The notes: generated by a model not told the origin, from the sequence alone. Counted from the stretch's first letter, positions 1 through 8,748 are shown. The stretch: DNA of 64,000 bases from Streptococcus intermedius SK54 = ATCC 27335 (GCF_000413475.1 NZ_ATFK01000005.1:1-64000), one strand, 5' to 3'. Made by a program: numbers and translations.

Positions 1-69
1 GGGTGTAGTTTAGTGGTAAAACTACAGCCTTCCAAGCTGTTGTCGCGAGTTCGATTCTCGTCACCCGCT
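1..69 (+). tRNA. tRNA-Gly(TCC), 5' end cut by window edge
   Basis: Cloverleaf with anticodon TCC in the loop CTTCCAA. The 3' acceptor strand CACCCGC (62-68) needs GCGGGTG, so two bases lie before the window. No CCA is encoded. First gene of an eleven-tRNA cluster. Confidence 0.95.
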
Positions 70-104
70 TTGAACAGAGGTGTTCATACCAAGTTTTTGA
101 ACTT

Positions 105-178
<74 letters not shown>

Positions 179-193
179 TTTTGGGAATAACAT

Positions 194-265
194 GGTCCGT
201 TGGTCAAGGGGTTAAGACACCGCCTTTTCACGGCGGTAACACGGGTTCGAATCCCGTACGGACTA
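194..265 (+). tRNA. tRNA-Glu(TTC)
   Basis: Acceptor GGTCCGT pairs with ACGGACT. Anticodon stem CCGCC/GGCGG carries loop TTTTCAC, giving anticodon TTC. Confidence 0.96.
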
Positions 266-273
266 TATTTATC

Positions 274-363
274 GGAGGATTACCCAAGTCCGGCTGAAGG
301 GAACGGTCTTGAAAACCGTCAGGCGTGTAAAAGCGTGCGTGGGTTCGAATCCCACATCCTCCT
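274..363 (+). tRNA. tRNA-Ser(TGA)
   Basis: Class II tRNA with a long variable arm. Acceptor GGAGGAT pairs with ATCCTCC and loop CTTGAAA gives anticodon TGA. The base after the acceptor stem is T, whereas G73 is usual for bacterial tRNA-Ser. Confidence 0.95.
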
Positions 364-375
364 TAGTAGGAATAG

Positions 376-449
<74 letters not shown>

Positions 450-455
450 TAGGTT

Positions 456-528
456 GGCTCGGTAGCTCAGTTGGTAGAGCAATGGATTGAAGCTCCATGT
501 GTCGGCGGTTCGATTCCGTCTCGCGCCA
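456..528 (+). tRNA. tRNA-Phe(GAA)
   Basis: Anticodon loop TTGAAGC gives GAA. It is 73 nt long with regular D and T arms. Acceptor GGCTCGG against TCGCGCC leaves a T4/C69 mismatch. Confidence 0.95.
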
Positions 529-542
529 TTTGTTTGATATTA

Positions 543-623
543 GGAAGGGTAGCGAAGAGGCTAAACGCGGCGGACTGTAAATCCGCTCCTTCGGGTTCGG
601 GGGTTCGAATCCCTCCCCTTCCA
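543..623 (+). tRNA. tRNA-Tyr(GTA)
   Basis: Class II tRNA: acceptor GGAAGGG/CCCTTCC, anticodon stem GCGGA/TCCGC with loop CTGTAAA (anticodon GTA), and a variable arm typical of bacterial tRNA-Tyr. Confidence 0.96.
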
Positions 624-629
624 TCTTGT

Positions 630-700
630 ACGGGCATAGTTTAAAGGTAGAACTAAGGTCTCCAAAACCTTCAGTGTGGGTTCAATTCCTACTGCCCGTG
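630..700 (+). tRNA. tRNA-Trp(CCA)
   Basis: Acceptor ACGGGCA/TGCCCGT with G73. Anticodon stem AAGGT/ACCTT carries loop CTCCAAA, anticodon CCA. Confidence 0.95.
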
Positions 701-711
701 TATAGAATTAT

Positions 712-785
712 GGCGGGTGTGGTGAAGTGGTTAACACACCAGATTGTGGCTCTGGCATGCGTGGGTTCGATCCCCATCACTCGCC
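712..785 (+). tRNA. tRNA-His(GTG)
   Basis: Anticodon loop TTGTGGC gives GTG. The acceptor GCGGGTG/CACTCGC is preceded by G at 712, which can form the G-1:C73 pair characteristic of tRNA-His. Confidence 0.95.
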
Positions 786-804
786 TATTTTAATTTTATA
801 GTAT

Positions 805-876
805 TGGGGTATAGCCAAGCGGTAAGGCAAGGGACTTTGACTCCCTCATGCGTTGGTTCGAATCCAGCTACCCCAG
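805..876 (+). tRNA. tRNA-Gln(TTG)
   Basis: Acceptor TGGGGTA/TACCCCA with G73. Anticodon stem AGGGA/TCCCT carries loop CTTTGAC, anticodon TTG. Confidence 0.95.
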
Positions 877-884
877 TTTAACTT

Positions 885-968
885 GCCGGCGTGGCGGAAT
901 TGGCAGACGCGCTGGACTCAAAATCCAGTGTCCGCAAGGACGTGCCGGTTCGACCCCGGCCGCCGGTA
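885..968 (+). tRNA. tRNA-Leu(CAA)
   Basis: Class II tRNA: acceptor GCCGGCG/CGCCGGT (G1-T72 wobble) and anticodon stem CTGGA/TCCAG with loop CTCAAAA, anticodon CAA. It is the last tRNA of the cluster. A broken integrase gene follows about 100 bp downstream, so its 3' end is a plausible old attachment site. Confidence 0.95.
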
Positions 969-975
969 TAAAACT

Positions 976-1012
976 AGCTCAGTAGAAAGCTTATTCTACT
1001 GGGCTTTTTTTG
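976..1012 (+). terminator. Terminator of the tRNA cluster
   Basis: A 12-bp stem (AGCTCAGTAGAA, 976-987, with TTCTACTGGGCT, 994-1005) with one G-T pair is followed directly by a run of seven T. It ends the tRNA transcript. Confidence 0.9.
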
Positions 1013-1050
1013 ATGTTTTTGTTTATCGTATCCCAAATTGTACACCAATT

Positions 1051-1073
1051 ATAATCTATCCATGATAGATTAT
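1051..1073. repeat. Perfect 10-bp inverted repeat with a 3-nt loop
   Basis: ATAATCTATC, spacer CAT, then GATAGATTAT. It covers the 3' end of the integrase remnant on the minus strand and may act as its weak terminator, or be a leftover of the element end. Confidence 0.6.
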
Positions 1074-1471
1074 ACGTCTTTGAACTCTTTATCAATTCTT
1101 TGTGTCATAGTATGACCATACACCTTTATCAACATTTGGATATCTTTATGACCTAGTATTTTTGCAACTACTCCCATATCAACATTGTTGTGTAATAAAT
1201 ATGAGCCGTAGGTATGGCGTAAACCTTTTGTAGTTATTATTGGTTGAATATTTAGTTCTTTTAAAATATTATTCTTAAGGGCTTTATTTGCTGTCGCAAC
1301 AGATGGTATATCATGCTCTAATCCATAATGGAAAAAGAGAAATTTCTCGTTATTTGTCCGCACTAGAATAGCATTGATACGAGCTTGCTCTTTTTTTAGT
1401 TTTGTCAGAATCTTAATGGTTTTGTTATCTATTGGTATTGCTCGTATTGAGGTATCATTTTTAGGTTTTGT
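1070..1471 (-). pseudogene. Tyrosine integrase, C-terminal remnant
   Basis: The C-terminal catalytic part of a phage/ICE-type tyrosine recombinase. Visible motifs are LRHTYGSYLL (Arg-His box), LGHKD and the nucleophile region VYGH, then a short tail ending in KDV. The reading frame stays open upstream of the ATG at 1363 through codons reading KNDTSIRAIPID, the usual region before the catalytic core, until a TAG at 1472-1474. The N-terminal arm-binding domain and most of the core are missing. It sits about 100 bp behind tRNA-Leu and points back at it, as integrases of tRNA-integrated elements commonly do. It is almost certainly inactive. Confidence 0.85.
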
Positions 1472-1643
1472 CTACTTCCATGTTGTAGTGTTATACCTTC
1501 TATGTGTATATAAATAATGGTGTTCTACTTTTCTTTCTTTGCTATATTAGTTTTATAATACTGGTTTAAATGTACTTCTATTTGATTTAATGTTAGAATA
1601 AAAATAAAATTTAATAATAATTATTAAGTAAGGGGAATTTTTT

Positions 1644-1943
1644 TTGGTTAACAATATATGTCCTGTAAAACTTACATTATCGCTAATATCCAATAAATGG
1701 AAAGTTCTTATAATTCATGAGTTGCTTAGTGGAAAGAAACGTTATGGTCAATTAGAACGGTCTCTTAATCCTATAACGAAAAAAGTATTAAGTGAAAATT
1801 TACACGAATTAGAAGAAAGTTCTTTAATTGGTAGAAAAGTTTATTGTGGAAAGCCCATTAAAGTAGAATATTATCTAACCGACTTAGGTCTTAGTTTAAA
1901 GCCAATTTTATATGCTTTAAGAGATTGGGGGGGACACATATAA
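1644..1943 (+). CDS. HxlR-family winged-helix transcriptional regulator
   Basis: The 99-residue product is a single HxlR (MarR-like) winged-helix domain. It opens with the family pattern CPVKLTLSLISNKWK, has the recognition segment with KRYGQLERSL and ITKKVLSENL, and ends with the wing and dimer part VEYYLTDLGLSL...LRDWG. HxlR proteins are DNA-binding repressors or activators, often sensing electrophiles or oxidants through the N-terminal Cys, which is present here as Cys6. The start is TTG, supported by AGGGG about nine bases upstream. It is convergent with a flavin-binding-type gene and lies in an AT-rich pocket between integrase and IS relics, which suggests acquired DNA. Its target is unknown. 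Confidence 0.9.
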   Translation: MVNNICPVKLTLSLISNKWKVLIIHELLSGKKRYGQLERSLNPITKKVLSENLHELEESSLIGRKVYCGKPIKVEYYLTDLGLSLKPILYALRDWGGHI

Positions 1944-1991
1944 AAAAGTAAATAATAAATAAAAAGAGAGAGTTATTAAGTTAGTTGTAGA

Positions 1992-2399
1992 TTAATTAGA
2001 TAATGTATATTCTTTTGCTCCATGTTCAAAATCAAAAGTTTTTACTGTCTCAATATCTACATAAAAAATTTCAAATATTGGATTTTCTGGGAATTTGTAT
2101 AGCTCTTTTATAGCTGGGTATTCTTCCATTGCTCGAGTTTTTAACGATAAATCATCAACAAAGTTAATTTTTCCGTTAATTGACAATACATTCATATAAT
2201 CTGGTGTGTGTGAACAAAATGATATATAGGGATTCTCTATTAATTGCCTATAAGTGGGTTTATCATTAGTTGTTCCAAAATATACCTTATCATCAACAGA
2301 AAAGAGATATTGAAAAATTCTTGTTTGAGGTTTTCCGTTAGCTGTTGTTGCAAATACACCATAAAGGTTCTTTTTTAAAATTGAATGGAAATCAATCAT
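1992..2399 (-). CDS. Pyridoxamine 5'-phosphate oxidase-like flavoprotein
   Basis: This 135-residue split-barrel protein matches the pyridoxamine 5'-phosphate oxidase-like / general stress family. The start LKKNLYGVFATTANGKPQTR, the strand DDKVYFGTTNDKPTYRQL and the segment NPYISFCS are the usual FMN-contact pattern. Members bind FMN or F420, and most have no proven substrate. A true PdxH is longer and carries a different C-terminus, so vitamin B6 synthesis is unlikely. The ATG is preceded by a strong GGAGG. It converges on the HxlR gene 48 bp away. HxlR regulators are often paired with small redox enzymes, so a shared stress role is possible but inferred. Confidence 0.85.
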   Translation of the reverse strand: MIDFHSILKKNLYGVFATTANGKPQTRIFQYLFSVDDKVYFGTTNDKPTYRQLIENPYISFCSHTPDYMNVLSINGKINFVDDLSLKTRAMEEYPAIKELYKFPENPIFEIFYVDIETVKTFDFEHGAKEYTLSN

Positions 2400-2770
2400 A
2401 TAGTTTGTACCTCCTTTTAGACTCTCTCTTTATATATTAATTGTATAATTCCTTAAATACTTTGTAAAGTAGGCACTTTTTAGGAAGTTGGTATTAAATA
2501 AGTAACCTTGACATCAAGAGTTTTTTGGATCATAAAAATGAGGCGTTTAGATTAAGTGTAAAGCAATCGTACTTTCTGTTGCATTTTGTTATAAATTAGT
2601 GGCTAAGTTTATATTGTTATTATTTTTGGTCACCTATTTGGTCAACCTTATGTTTAAGTTTGTAGTAAGGGGAATTCGTCGCAGAGGTGATGGGGCTTTT
2701 TGAATGTGGAAGAAAATTCCCATAAGAACTGCGATGAAAAGCATCCAAACCATCATTAGAAAACCACTAT
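2400..2770. other. Gene-free AT-rich stretch
   Basis: It holds the minus-strand promoter and ribosome site of the pyridoxamine oxidase-like gene (GGAGG near 2411-2415, an AT-rich -10 region around 2440). No convincing coding sequence is seen in the rest, which runs into the decayed IS copy. Confidence 0.5.
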
Positions 2771-3625
2771 ATGGAACAGCTTCATTTTGGCACAAACTTA
2801 CTGGGAATTGAAGATTCTAGTATCATTTTTATAAATGTAGAACAGGCTAAGACTCATCAGATAATTCTAAGAAAGGCAGATTCCTTGTCTATTGCTCTGT
2901 AAAAATGGCTGAAGAGGATTTCCGAAAGCCTTCTAAAATCCCTTAATCTGGGAACAGTTGCCTATAAGATTTTGATCTTGATCTACTTAAAAAGCAACGC
3001 TTCACATCTCAAGCCTGCGAGGAATGGCTATTGTGGAGACCTTTTTAGTAAAAAAGAAGCACTAAATTTTTCACAGTATTCACCAGAAAATGGTTCAAAA
3101 ACAAATCACCAAGGTTTCTATGAAGACCACTGTCGTTCAGTCGGTGGTCTCTCCTTCATTTATCATTCAAAATAGAGTTTTCCTATTTGCTCCCAATTAT
3201 GAGTTGGGACGAGGCTACTTTTAAAAAGGCAAAGATGAGTTCTGCTGCGCCAGATTTTGACTCTAAAAAAGCCTCGAATGGAGAGCTCAAATTATCATCC
3301 GAATCGTTCCCTACACTATCTTCGAAAGGTCAAGCACCAAGTTAAGGGTGCTACCATGGACGTGTTCAGTCCCATTTTGCAGATTGCCTTTATGACTTTC
3401 ATCAAAGATAAGAAGAAAATTATCAATGTACTGGAGTTTCTTTATTCCAATGCAAAATTAGCAGTTGCCAACAACCTTCTAAAAGGAAGTAAGCGCTATA
3501 CTTATAGCTTTCAAAAATTTGAAAGCTATAAAATATGTATTTTCAGTGTTTTGAATATCAAAAAGGAGAAGACCAAAACAGTCCTCTCCACAGATTAAAT
3601 CTAGCCACCCTACTACAGTTGACGA
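2771..3625 (+). pseudogene. Decayed ISL3-family transposase (IS1167-like)
   Basis: Fragments of an ISL3 transposase appear in order but in shifted frames with stops. The N-terminus is MEQLHFGTNLLGIEDSSI (from 2771). The CxxC-region neighbourhood FRKPSKIP is near 2920. Around 3200 the string MSWDEATF precedes the DDE core. The C-terminus AKLAVANNLLKGSKRY and FQKFESYKICIF...NIKKEKTKTVLS ends at 3597. The central catalytic part is shortened. CCACCCTACTACAGTTGAC after 3603 may be the remaining right inverted repeat. Function is lost. This copy marks the right edge of the accessory pocket before galU. Confidence 0.8.
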
Positions 3626-3694
3626 GATTGTGACAGAAAAATGTGGTGATACTAGAGAATTTTTGATGCTAATATCAACTATAAATGTGATTTG

Positions 3695-4591
3695 TTAGTT
3701 TTTCTTATCTAATTTTTTACCCAAATCGATGATATATTGTTTCATGTCATCTTTTACTTGGGGATGTTTGAGGGCGTAATCAATAGATGTTTTCATAAAG
3801 CCAAATTTGTCACCAACGTCATAACGATCACCTGTGAATTCACGGGCAAATACTCTTTGTGTTTTATTGAGAGTATCAATGGCATCTGTCAGTTGGATTT
3901 CATTTCCAGCACCTGGAGCTTGTGTTTCCAAAATGGAGAAGATTTCTGGTGTCAAAAGGTAGCGACCAATAATCGCAAGGTCACTTGGTGCGTCTTCTGG
4001 TTTTGGTTTTTCAACAAAGGTCTCCACGCTGTAGAGTCCATTTACTCCTTCACCTTGCGGGTCAATAACACCATAAGACGAAACGTCATCGTGTGGTACT
4101 TTCATGACAGCAATGGTTGATGCATGTGTTTCTTTGTAATCATTCATTAACTGTTTGGTTAGCGGAACTGCTTTGTCGTTTGTAATGTCCATCAGATCAT
4201 CACCTAACATAACGACAAAGGGTTCATTCCCAACGAAAGCTTTGGCTTGTAAAACGGCATCTCCAAGACCGCGTGGATGGCTTTGGCGAATGAAATGAAG
4301 GCCGATACCAGTTGTTTCATCTACGAGTTTTAAAAGGTCAGATTTCCCTTTTTCTTTGAGGTTATACTCCAATTCAAAGTTTGAATCAAAGTGGTCTTCA
4401 ATAGATCGTTTAGATTTTCCGGTTACAACCAAGATGTCTTTGATACCAGATTTTAATGCTTCTTCGACAATAAATTGAATAGTTGGTTTGTCAACAATAG
4501 GTAGCATTTCTTTGGCGAGCGCTTTTGTGGCTGGCAAGAAACGAGTTCCAAGTCCAGCAGCAGGAATAACAGCTTTTCTTACTTGAGTCAT
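3695..4591 (-). CDS. galU: UTP--glucose-1-phosphate uridylyltransferase
   Basis: GalU makes UDP-glucose from UTP and glucose 1-phosphate for capsule, glycolipid and teichoic acid precursors. The 298-residue protein has the nucleotidyltransferase start [18 protein letters not shown] with the catalytic Lys-rich stretch [13 protein letters not shown], then the metal-binding strand VMLGDDLMD near residue 130, and [10 protein letters not shown]. Length is normal for the family. The ATG has a GGAG ribosome site. It lies 25 bp behind gpsA, which indicates one operon. Nothing is missing. Confidence 0.97.
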   Translation of the reverse strand: MTQVRKAVIPAAGLGTRFLPATKALAKEMLPIVDKPTIQFIVEEALKSGIKDILVVTGKSKRSIEDHFDSNFELEYNLKEKGKSDLLKLVDETTGIGLHFIRQSHPRGLGDAVLQAKAFVGNEPFVVMLGDDLMDITNDKAVPLTKQLMNDYKETHASTIAVMKVPHDDVSSYGVIDPQGEGVNGLYSVETFVEKPKPEDAPSDLAIIGRYLLTPEIFSILETQAPGAGNEIQLTDAIDTLNKTQRVFAREFTGDRYDVGDKFGFMKTSIDYALKHPQVKDDMKQYIIDLGKKLDKKN

Positions 4592-4616
4592 ATGACACTC
4601 CTTTTTTAGTAGCTAA

Positions 4617-5633
4617 TTACGACCATTCGTTTTCAGCTTTAAATTCATTATTCATTATATCATAAATGGCGTCTTTTATGTTAAGGCTTTCATAAATCAC
4701 GTGATAGATTGCTTGAGTAATTGGCATATAGACACCCAGTTCTTGTGCGAGTTCGTAAGCAGCTTTGGTGGTGGAAATTCCTTCGATAACCATGCCCATG
4801 TTGGCTTCAATATCTTCTAACTTTTCGCCACGACCAAGAGCATCACCAGCACGCCAATTACGTGAGTGAACGGAGGTTCCTGTGACAATTAAATCTCCTA
4901 CTCCAGATAAACCACTATATGTTAAGGGACTAGCACCGAGTTTGACGCCAAGACGAGTAATTTCCGCTAAGCCGCGTGTGATAATGGCAGCTTTGGCATT
5001 GTCACCGTAACCGAGACCATGAAGAGCACCTGCTCCGACAGCAATGATATTTTTTAGTGCACCGGCTGTTTCTACGCCAATGACATCTGTATTAGTATAG
5101 AGGCGGAAGTAGTGATTGCTGAAAAGTTCTTGAACATATTTTGCTGCTTCTAAGTCTTTTGAGGCTGCTGTGATAAGAGTAATATCACGAACGATAGTTT
5201 CTTCAGCATGACTTGGTCCAGATACAACAATCACTTCGCTTCGTAAATTTGGAGACAATTCTTCTTCTAAAATCATGGAAAGTCGTTTATGAGTATCGGG
5301 TTCGAGTCCTTTTGAAGCGTGCATCACCTTAACTGGATGATCAAGTACTTGAGCGACTTGTTTGGCTACAAGACGTGTAACTTTTGTTGGAACAACGAAA
5401 AGAATGGCATCAACACCGTCAAGAGTTTCTTTTAAGTCATAATAGGCAGTAATCTTTTCATCGAGAACGATATCCTTGAAATAGCGTTTATTGGTATGGT
5501 GTTCGTTGATTTCAGTGATTTGCTCGGCAATATTACCCCAAATACGAACTTCATGTCCATTATCATTTAATACTTGTGCCAAAGCAGTACCCCATGAACC
5601 AGGGCCTAAAACAGCAACTGTTTGTTTTTCCAT
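4617..5633 (-). CDS. gpsA: Glycerol-3-phosphate dehydrogenase [NAD(P)+]
   Basis: GpsA reduces dihydroxyacetone phosphate to sn-glycerol 3-phosphate, the backbone of membrane phospholipids and lipoteichoic acid. The 338-residue cytosolic enzyme shows the Rossmann motif GPGSWGTAL at residues 10-18, the segment [23 protein letters not shown], and the catalytic region [19 protein letters not shown] with the conserved Lys. The start is an ATG with AAGGAGAAG just upstream. It is the first gene of a two-gene unit with galU on the minus strand. The pairing is common in streptococci. Confidence 0.97.
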   Translation of the reverse strand: MEKQTVAVLGPGSWGTALAQVLNDNGHEVRIWGNIAEQITEINEHHTNKRYFKDIVLDEKITAYYDLKETLDGVDAILFVVPTKVTRLVAKQVAQVLDHPVKVMHASKGLEPDTHKRLSMILEEELSPNLRSEVIVVSGPSHAEETIVRDITLITAASKDLEAAKYVQELFSNHYFRLYTNTDVIGVETAGALKNIIAVGAGALHGLGYGDNAKAAIITRGLAEITRLGVKLGASPLTYSGLSGVGDLIVTGTSVHSRNWRAGDALGRGEKLEDIEANMGMVIEGISTTKAAYELAQELGVYMPITQAIYHVIYESLNIKDAIYDIMNNEFKAENEWS

Positions 5634-6595
5634 GTTCTTCTCCTTGTAGAGTTTTCTAGTTTTATTTTACCATAGAAAGCGATAAATTTCTTGTCTAATG
5701 TTGGGGGTGGATTGCTTGGCAGATGAATGTTGGTAAGTCTTTCTATCTGGAATGCTTATTTAGAGATGTGTTAGAAGTAGTTTCTCTTGAAGAAGATGCA
5801 AGAAGAGAGAATAACTGTTAGGGAAGAAATCGTACAAGCAGGCCACTTGTTGTAGCAACCATTACTCTTTGCCTTACCGGTAAGATGGGAAAAATTGATT
5901 CTTCTGTTTCTTGTAAACACAATAAGAGTATTAAAGTTACTGTAGAATTGCCTATGATGTTTCCTCTTGTGATAACCATTTGACGAAAGATTATGTTGAG
6001 AGTATTGATGAGTTGATTTTGTGTGGGAGACAACATAGGCATCTTTGGTTTTACGAGGAATGAAAAAGAGATGATTAGTGAGACCTACAATATGACGCGA
6101 GACGAATTAGGATGGGATATAATGGCAAAAATGTTTCACTAAGAAAAATCAATGATAATAATTTATCAGGGGTTGCAGTTATTCAATGTTTCATTTTGGG
6201 CTCTCACTCAGCACATTGATAGCTATTACCTGTTAGGGTTTCTTGAGTTATTCAAACTGAGAAAGGGAATATTGTTAATCGTGCTAGCCAGCTCGACCTC
6301 AGCTACAGAAGTATCAAAATGCCCTTCAAGTCTTTGGCCAACAGCTTCTAATTTTAGAGTCTAAACAATGGTAGCAGATGATAGTCGTATCATTGGAATT
6401 CGAGGCTACCCAGCATTTTAGTCAATAAAGAAAACAGCCAGCTAGAACTTTTTCGGTACCTTTCTGTATGCATTATAAATTTAAAATGAATCTTAAGCTT
6501 CATTTAAGAAAATCATTCTATAATAAAACTATCAAATGAAGACCTCCTAACTTTATTTGATGAAATCCTAAACTTTTTCATAATAATCTCCCTAT
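5634..6595. other. About 960 bp without an intact gene (decayed coding DNA)
   Basis: The 5634-5680 end holds the gpsA promoter region. Beyond it are only short open stretches on the plus strand, for example MGKIDSSVSCKHNKSIKVTV (about 5887-5950) and EKEMISETYNMTRDELGWDI (about 6065-6125). Another, near 6240-6310, reads ELFKLRKGNIVNRASQLDLS only if a frameshift is allowed. They look like degraded genes of unknown identity. The last resembles a helix-turn-helix segment weakly. No ribosome site precedes any of them. Confidence 0.45.
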
Positions 6596-6621
6596 AAAGA
6601 TCACCAAAAGGTGGTCTTTTT
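6596..6621 (+). terminator. Intrinsic terminator
   Basis: Perfect stem AAAGATCACC / GGTGGTCTTT (one T-G pair) with an AAAA loop and a T tract. It shields the following gene from read-through out of the decayed region. Confidence 0.85.
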
Positions 6622-6656
6622 GTTTTATATTTTTGTCGTTGGTTTTGGATGATTTA

Positions 6657-6665
6657 TGTTATAAT
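6657..6665 (+). promoter_or_regulatory. Extended -10 promoter of the S66 peptidase gene
   Basis: TG-T-TATAAT, with -10 at 6660-6665, lies 32 bp before the ATG. A weak -35 such as TTGGTT lies 15 bp further up. The ribosome site AAGGAGGAGAG follows at about 6683-6693. Confidence 0.7.
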
Positions 6666-6696
6666 GTTTCAAATCATTGATTAAGGAGGAGAGAAG

Positions 6697-7731
6697 ATGA
6701 TAAAGATCGTTGGAATCGTTAGTTTATCAAGTGGAATCATTGGAGAAAGTGCTGTTAAACATGAAGTGAACTTGGGAGTAAAGCGCTTGAGAGACTTGGG
6801 CCTTGAAGTGAAGTTTTTAGAGCATGCACAAAAAGGAATGGGTTATCTGGCAGATCATCCTGAGTCCAGAGCGCAAGATTTGATTCAGGCTTTCAAGGAT
6901 TCTTCAATTGATATGATTTTATGTGCTATTGGTGGAGATGATACTTATCGGTTGCTGCCTTATTTGTTTGAGAATGATGAGCTAAAAAAAGTTGTACATC
7001 AGAAAGTATTCTTAGGTTTTTCTGATACTACGATCAATCATCTTATGCTGCACAAGTTAGGAATCAAGACTTTTTATGGGCAATCTTTTCTTGCTGATGT
7101 TTGTGAACTAGAGACAGATATGCTCCCTTACACATTTTCTTATTTCAAAGAATTGATTACGACAGGCAGTATCTCAGAAATCCGCCCGAGCGAAGTTTGG
7201 TACGAGGAGAGAACGGATTTCAGCGAAAAAGCTCTGGGAACGAAACGAACTCGTCATGAAAATCAAGGATTTGAATTGCTAAAAGGCAGAGCAATCTTTG
7301 CTGGAGAAATTTTAGGTGGTTGCTTGGAATCCATCTATGATATATTTGCTCATTCACGATATGCGGACACTACTGAATTGTGTGCCAAATATGAACTATT
7401 TCCTACGCTGAAAGCTTGGAAAGGAAAAATTCTTTTGTTGGAAACCAGTGAAGAAAAATCAGAACCAACTTTATATCGAAAAATGCTAGAAACCTTAAAA
7501 ACGACAGGAATTTTTTCTGTTTTAAATGGTATCCTTGTTGGAAAACCAATAGATGAAACCTACTATGATGAGTACAAGCAAATCCTGCTTGATGTCATTG
7601 ATACAGATATTCCAATCTTGTATAATGTAAATGTTGGGCATGCCACTCCAAGAGCGATTGTTCCTTTTGGTATGAAAGCTGAAGTGGATGCCAACGAGCA
7701 AGTGATTCGATTTTTGAATGAGCCAGAATAA
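6697..7731 (+). CDS. S66-family peptidase (LD-carboxypeptidase / MccF-like)
   Basis: The 344-residue protein belongs to the serine peptidase family S66, whose members trim the D-Ala from murein tetrapeptides (LdcA) or hydrolyse microcin C-type conjugates (MccF). Visible features are the N-terminal IVSLSSGIIGE, the strand LCAIGGDDTYRLLPYL, the nucleophile elbow GFSDTT with Ser at residue 109, the Glu region FAGEILGGCLES, and the catalytic His in NVNVGHATPRAIVPFG. The triad is therefore intact. The insert around residues 160-190 with Trp-rich SEVWYEERTDF is more like the MccF branch. It stands alone with its own promoter. Substrate is unproven. Confidence 0.9.
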   Translation: MIKIVGIVSLSSGIIGESAVKHEVNLGVKRLRDLGLEVKFLEHAQKGMGYLADHPESRAQDLIQAFKDSSIDMILCAIGGDDTYRLLPYLFENDELKKVVHQKVFLGFSDTTINHLMLHKLGIKTFYGQSFLADVCELETDMLPYTFSYFKELITTGSISEIRPSEVWYEERTDFSEKALGTKRTRHENQGFELLKGRAIFAGEILGGCLESIYDIFAHSRYADTTELCAKYELFPTLKAWKGKILLLETSEEKSEPTLYRKMLETLKTTGIFSVLNGILVGKPIDETYYDEYKQILLDVIDTDIPILYNVNVGHATPRAIVPFGMKAEVDANEQVIRFLNEPE

Positions 7732-7735
7732 ATTA

Positions 7736-7767
7736 AAAAGTGCAAGCTGAAAGATGACCTGCATTTT
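7736..7767 (+). terminator. Weak intrinsic terminator after the S66 peptidase
   Basis: AAAAGTGCA pairs imperfectly with TGCATTTT across a 15-nt loop. It lies five bases behind the stop codon. Confidence 0.5.
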
Positions 7768-7777
7768 GCGTGTTTTT

Positions 7778-7794
7778 TGCGAATTTAGTATAAT
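7778..7794 (+). promoter_or_regulatory. cin-box-like element and -10 of the dut-radA operon
   Basis: TGCGAATT (7778-7785) differs at one base from the ComX (SigX) cin-box core TNCGAATA and is preceded by a T-rich run. A vegetative -10 TATAAT overlaps downstream at 7789-7794. In other streptococci this operon is a late competence operon, which supports dual use. The assignment is inferred from the motif and context. Confidence 0.6.
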
Positions 7795-7824
7795 AGAGGA
7801 AGCAAAAGTAGAAAAGAGAAAAAT

Positions 7825-8268
7825 ATGCGAATTCGTGGTTTTGAGCTTGTTTCAAGCTTTACAAATGAAAATTTATTGCCAAAACGTGAGACAGCTCATG
7901 CAGCTGGTTATGATCTGAAAGTGGCAGAGCGGACGGAAATTCCTGCGGGAGCAATTGTTCTGGTGCCAACAGGTGTCAAGGCCTATATGCAGGTTGGTGA
8001 AGTGCTTTATCTTTATGATCGTTCATCTAATCCACGTAAAAAAGGCTTGGTATTGATTAATTCAGTTGGGGTTATTGATGGTGATTATTACAATAACCCT
8101 AATAATGAAGGTCATATTTTTGCCCAGATGAAAAATATGACAGACCAAACAGTTGTGCTTGAAGCTGGAGAACGTGTGGTTCAAGGCGTTTTTATGCCTT
8201 TTCTGTTAATAGATGGTGATAAAGCGACTGGCACACGTACAGGCGGTTTTGGATCAACTGGAGAATAG
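7825..8268 (+). CDS. dut: dUTP diphosphatase (dUTPase)
   Basis: Dut hydrolyses dUTP to dUMP and pyrophosphate, keeping uracil out of DNA and supplying the dTMP precursor. The 147-residue protein carries the trimeric dUTPase motifs in order: HAAGYDLKVAE (1), YDRSSNPRKKGL (2), NSVGVIDGDYYNNPNN (3, catalytic Asp and Tyr), ERVVQGVFMPF (4) and the Gly-rich RTGGFGSTGE tail (5). The ATG follows GAAAAGAGAAAA, a modest ribosome site. It heads a three-gene unit with the isochorismatase-like gene (9 bp gap) and radA. Confidence 0.96.
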   Translation: MRIRGFELVSSFTNENLLPKRETAHAAGYDLKVAERTEIPAGAIVLVPTGVKAYMQVGEVLYLYDRSSNPRKKGLVLINSVGVIDGDYYNNPNNEGHIFAQMKNMTDQTVVLEAGERVVQGVFMPFLLIDGDKATGTRTGGFGSTGE

Positions 8269-8277
8269 AGAAAGAAA

Positions 8278-8748
8278 ATGGCAGACTATTTATTAGTTAT
8301 AGATATGCAGTCAGACTACGTTGCTACTGGAAAAGCTTATGATAGTGAAGCGCTGACTGCGGCTGTTAATGACAAAATTGCTAGCTATTCAAGAGACCAT
8401 GTGATTTATATAGTTAATCGTTTTTTCTGGGAATTAACAAGGAAACCGAAGAATTTTGCAATTGGCCTTTCCTTGGTGTCTGATAAAGTCTTTGAAAAGC
8501 GTCAAGCATCTTGCTTTATGAACCGAAACTTAACAAGATTTTTGGAGGAAAGCGGTGCAGAGAGTTTAGAATTTATTGGTGTTGATGGCAATGGCTGCGT
8601 CAATGCTTCAATTCTGGCAGCAGCCCATAAGGGCTATCAAGCCTCAGTTGATTTATCCTGTCTTGGCGTTATTAATAAGGAAAAATTTCAAAAGACACTG
8701 CAACAATGGCAGATTGCTGGAATAGTAACGAAAGGAGAATTACCATAG
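8278..8748 (+). CDS. Isochorismatase-family cysteine hydrolase
   Basis: The 156-residue alpha/beta hydrolase has the family's Asp in [10 protein letters not shown] (Asp9), the central part [16 protein letters not shown] with a Lys, and the nucleophile Cys107 in [15 protein letters not shown]. That is the Asp-Lys-Cys triad of nicotinamidase- and isochorismatase-like enzymes. The metal-site motif DxHxxxH of nicotinamidases is not visible, so nicotinamidase activity is doubtful and the substrate is unknown. It lies between dut and radA, and its TAG stop overlaps the probable radA start as ATAG, so translation is likely coupled. Confidence 0.88.
   Translation: MADYLLVIDMQSDYVATGKAYDSEALTAAVNDKIASYSRDHVIYIVNRFFWELTRKPKNFAIGLSLVSDKVFEKRQASCFMNRNLTRFLEESGAESLEFIGVDGNGCVNASILAAAHKGYQASVDLSCLGVINKEKFQKTLQQWQIAGIVTKGELP

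Noticed and set aside
3737..4120. 127-codon plus-strand frame
   Set aside because: Antisense to galU, whose protein is clearly conserved; Cys/Phe/Ile-rich shadow translation.
7522..7764. Minus-strand frames at the end of the S66 peptidase gene
   Set aside because: Antisense shadows with no ribosome site or domain.
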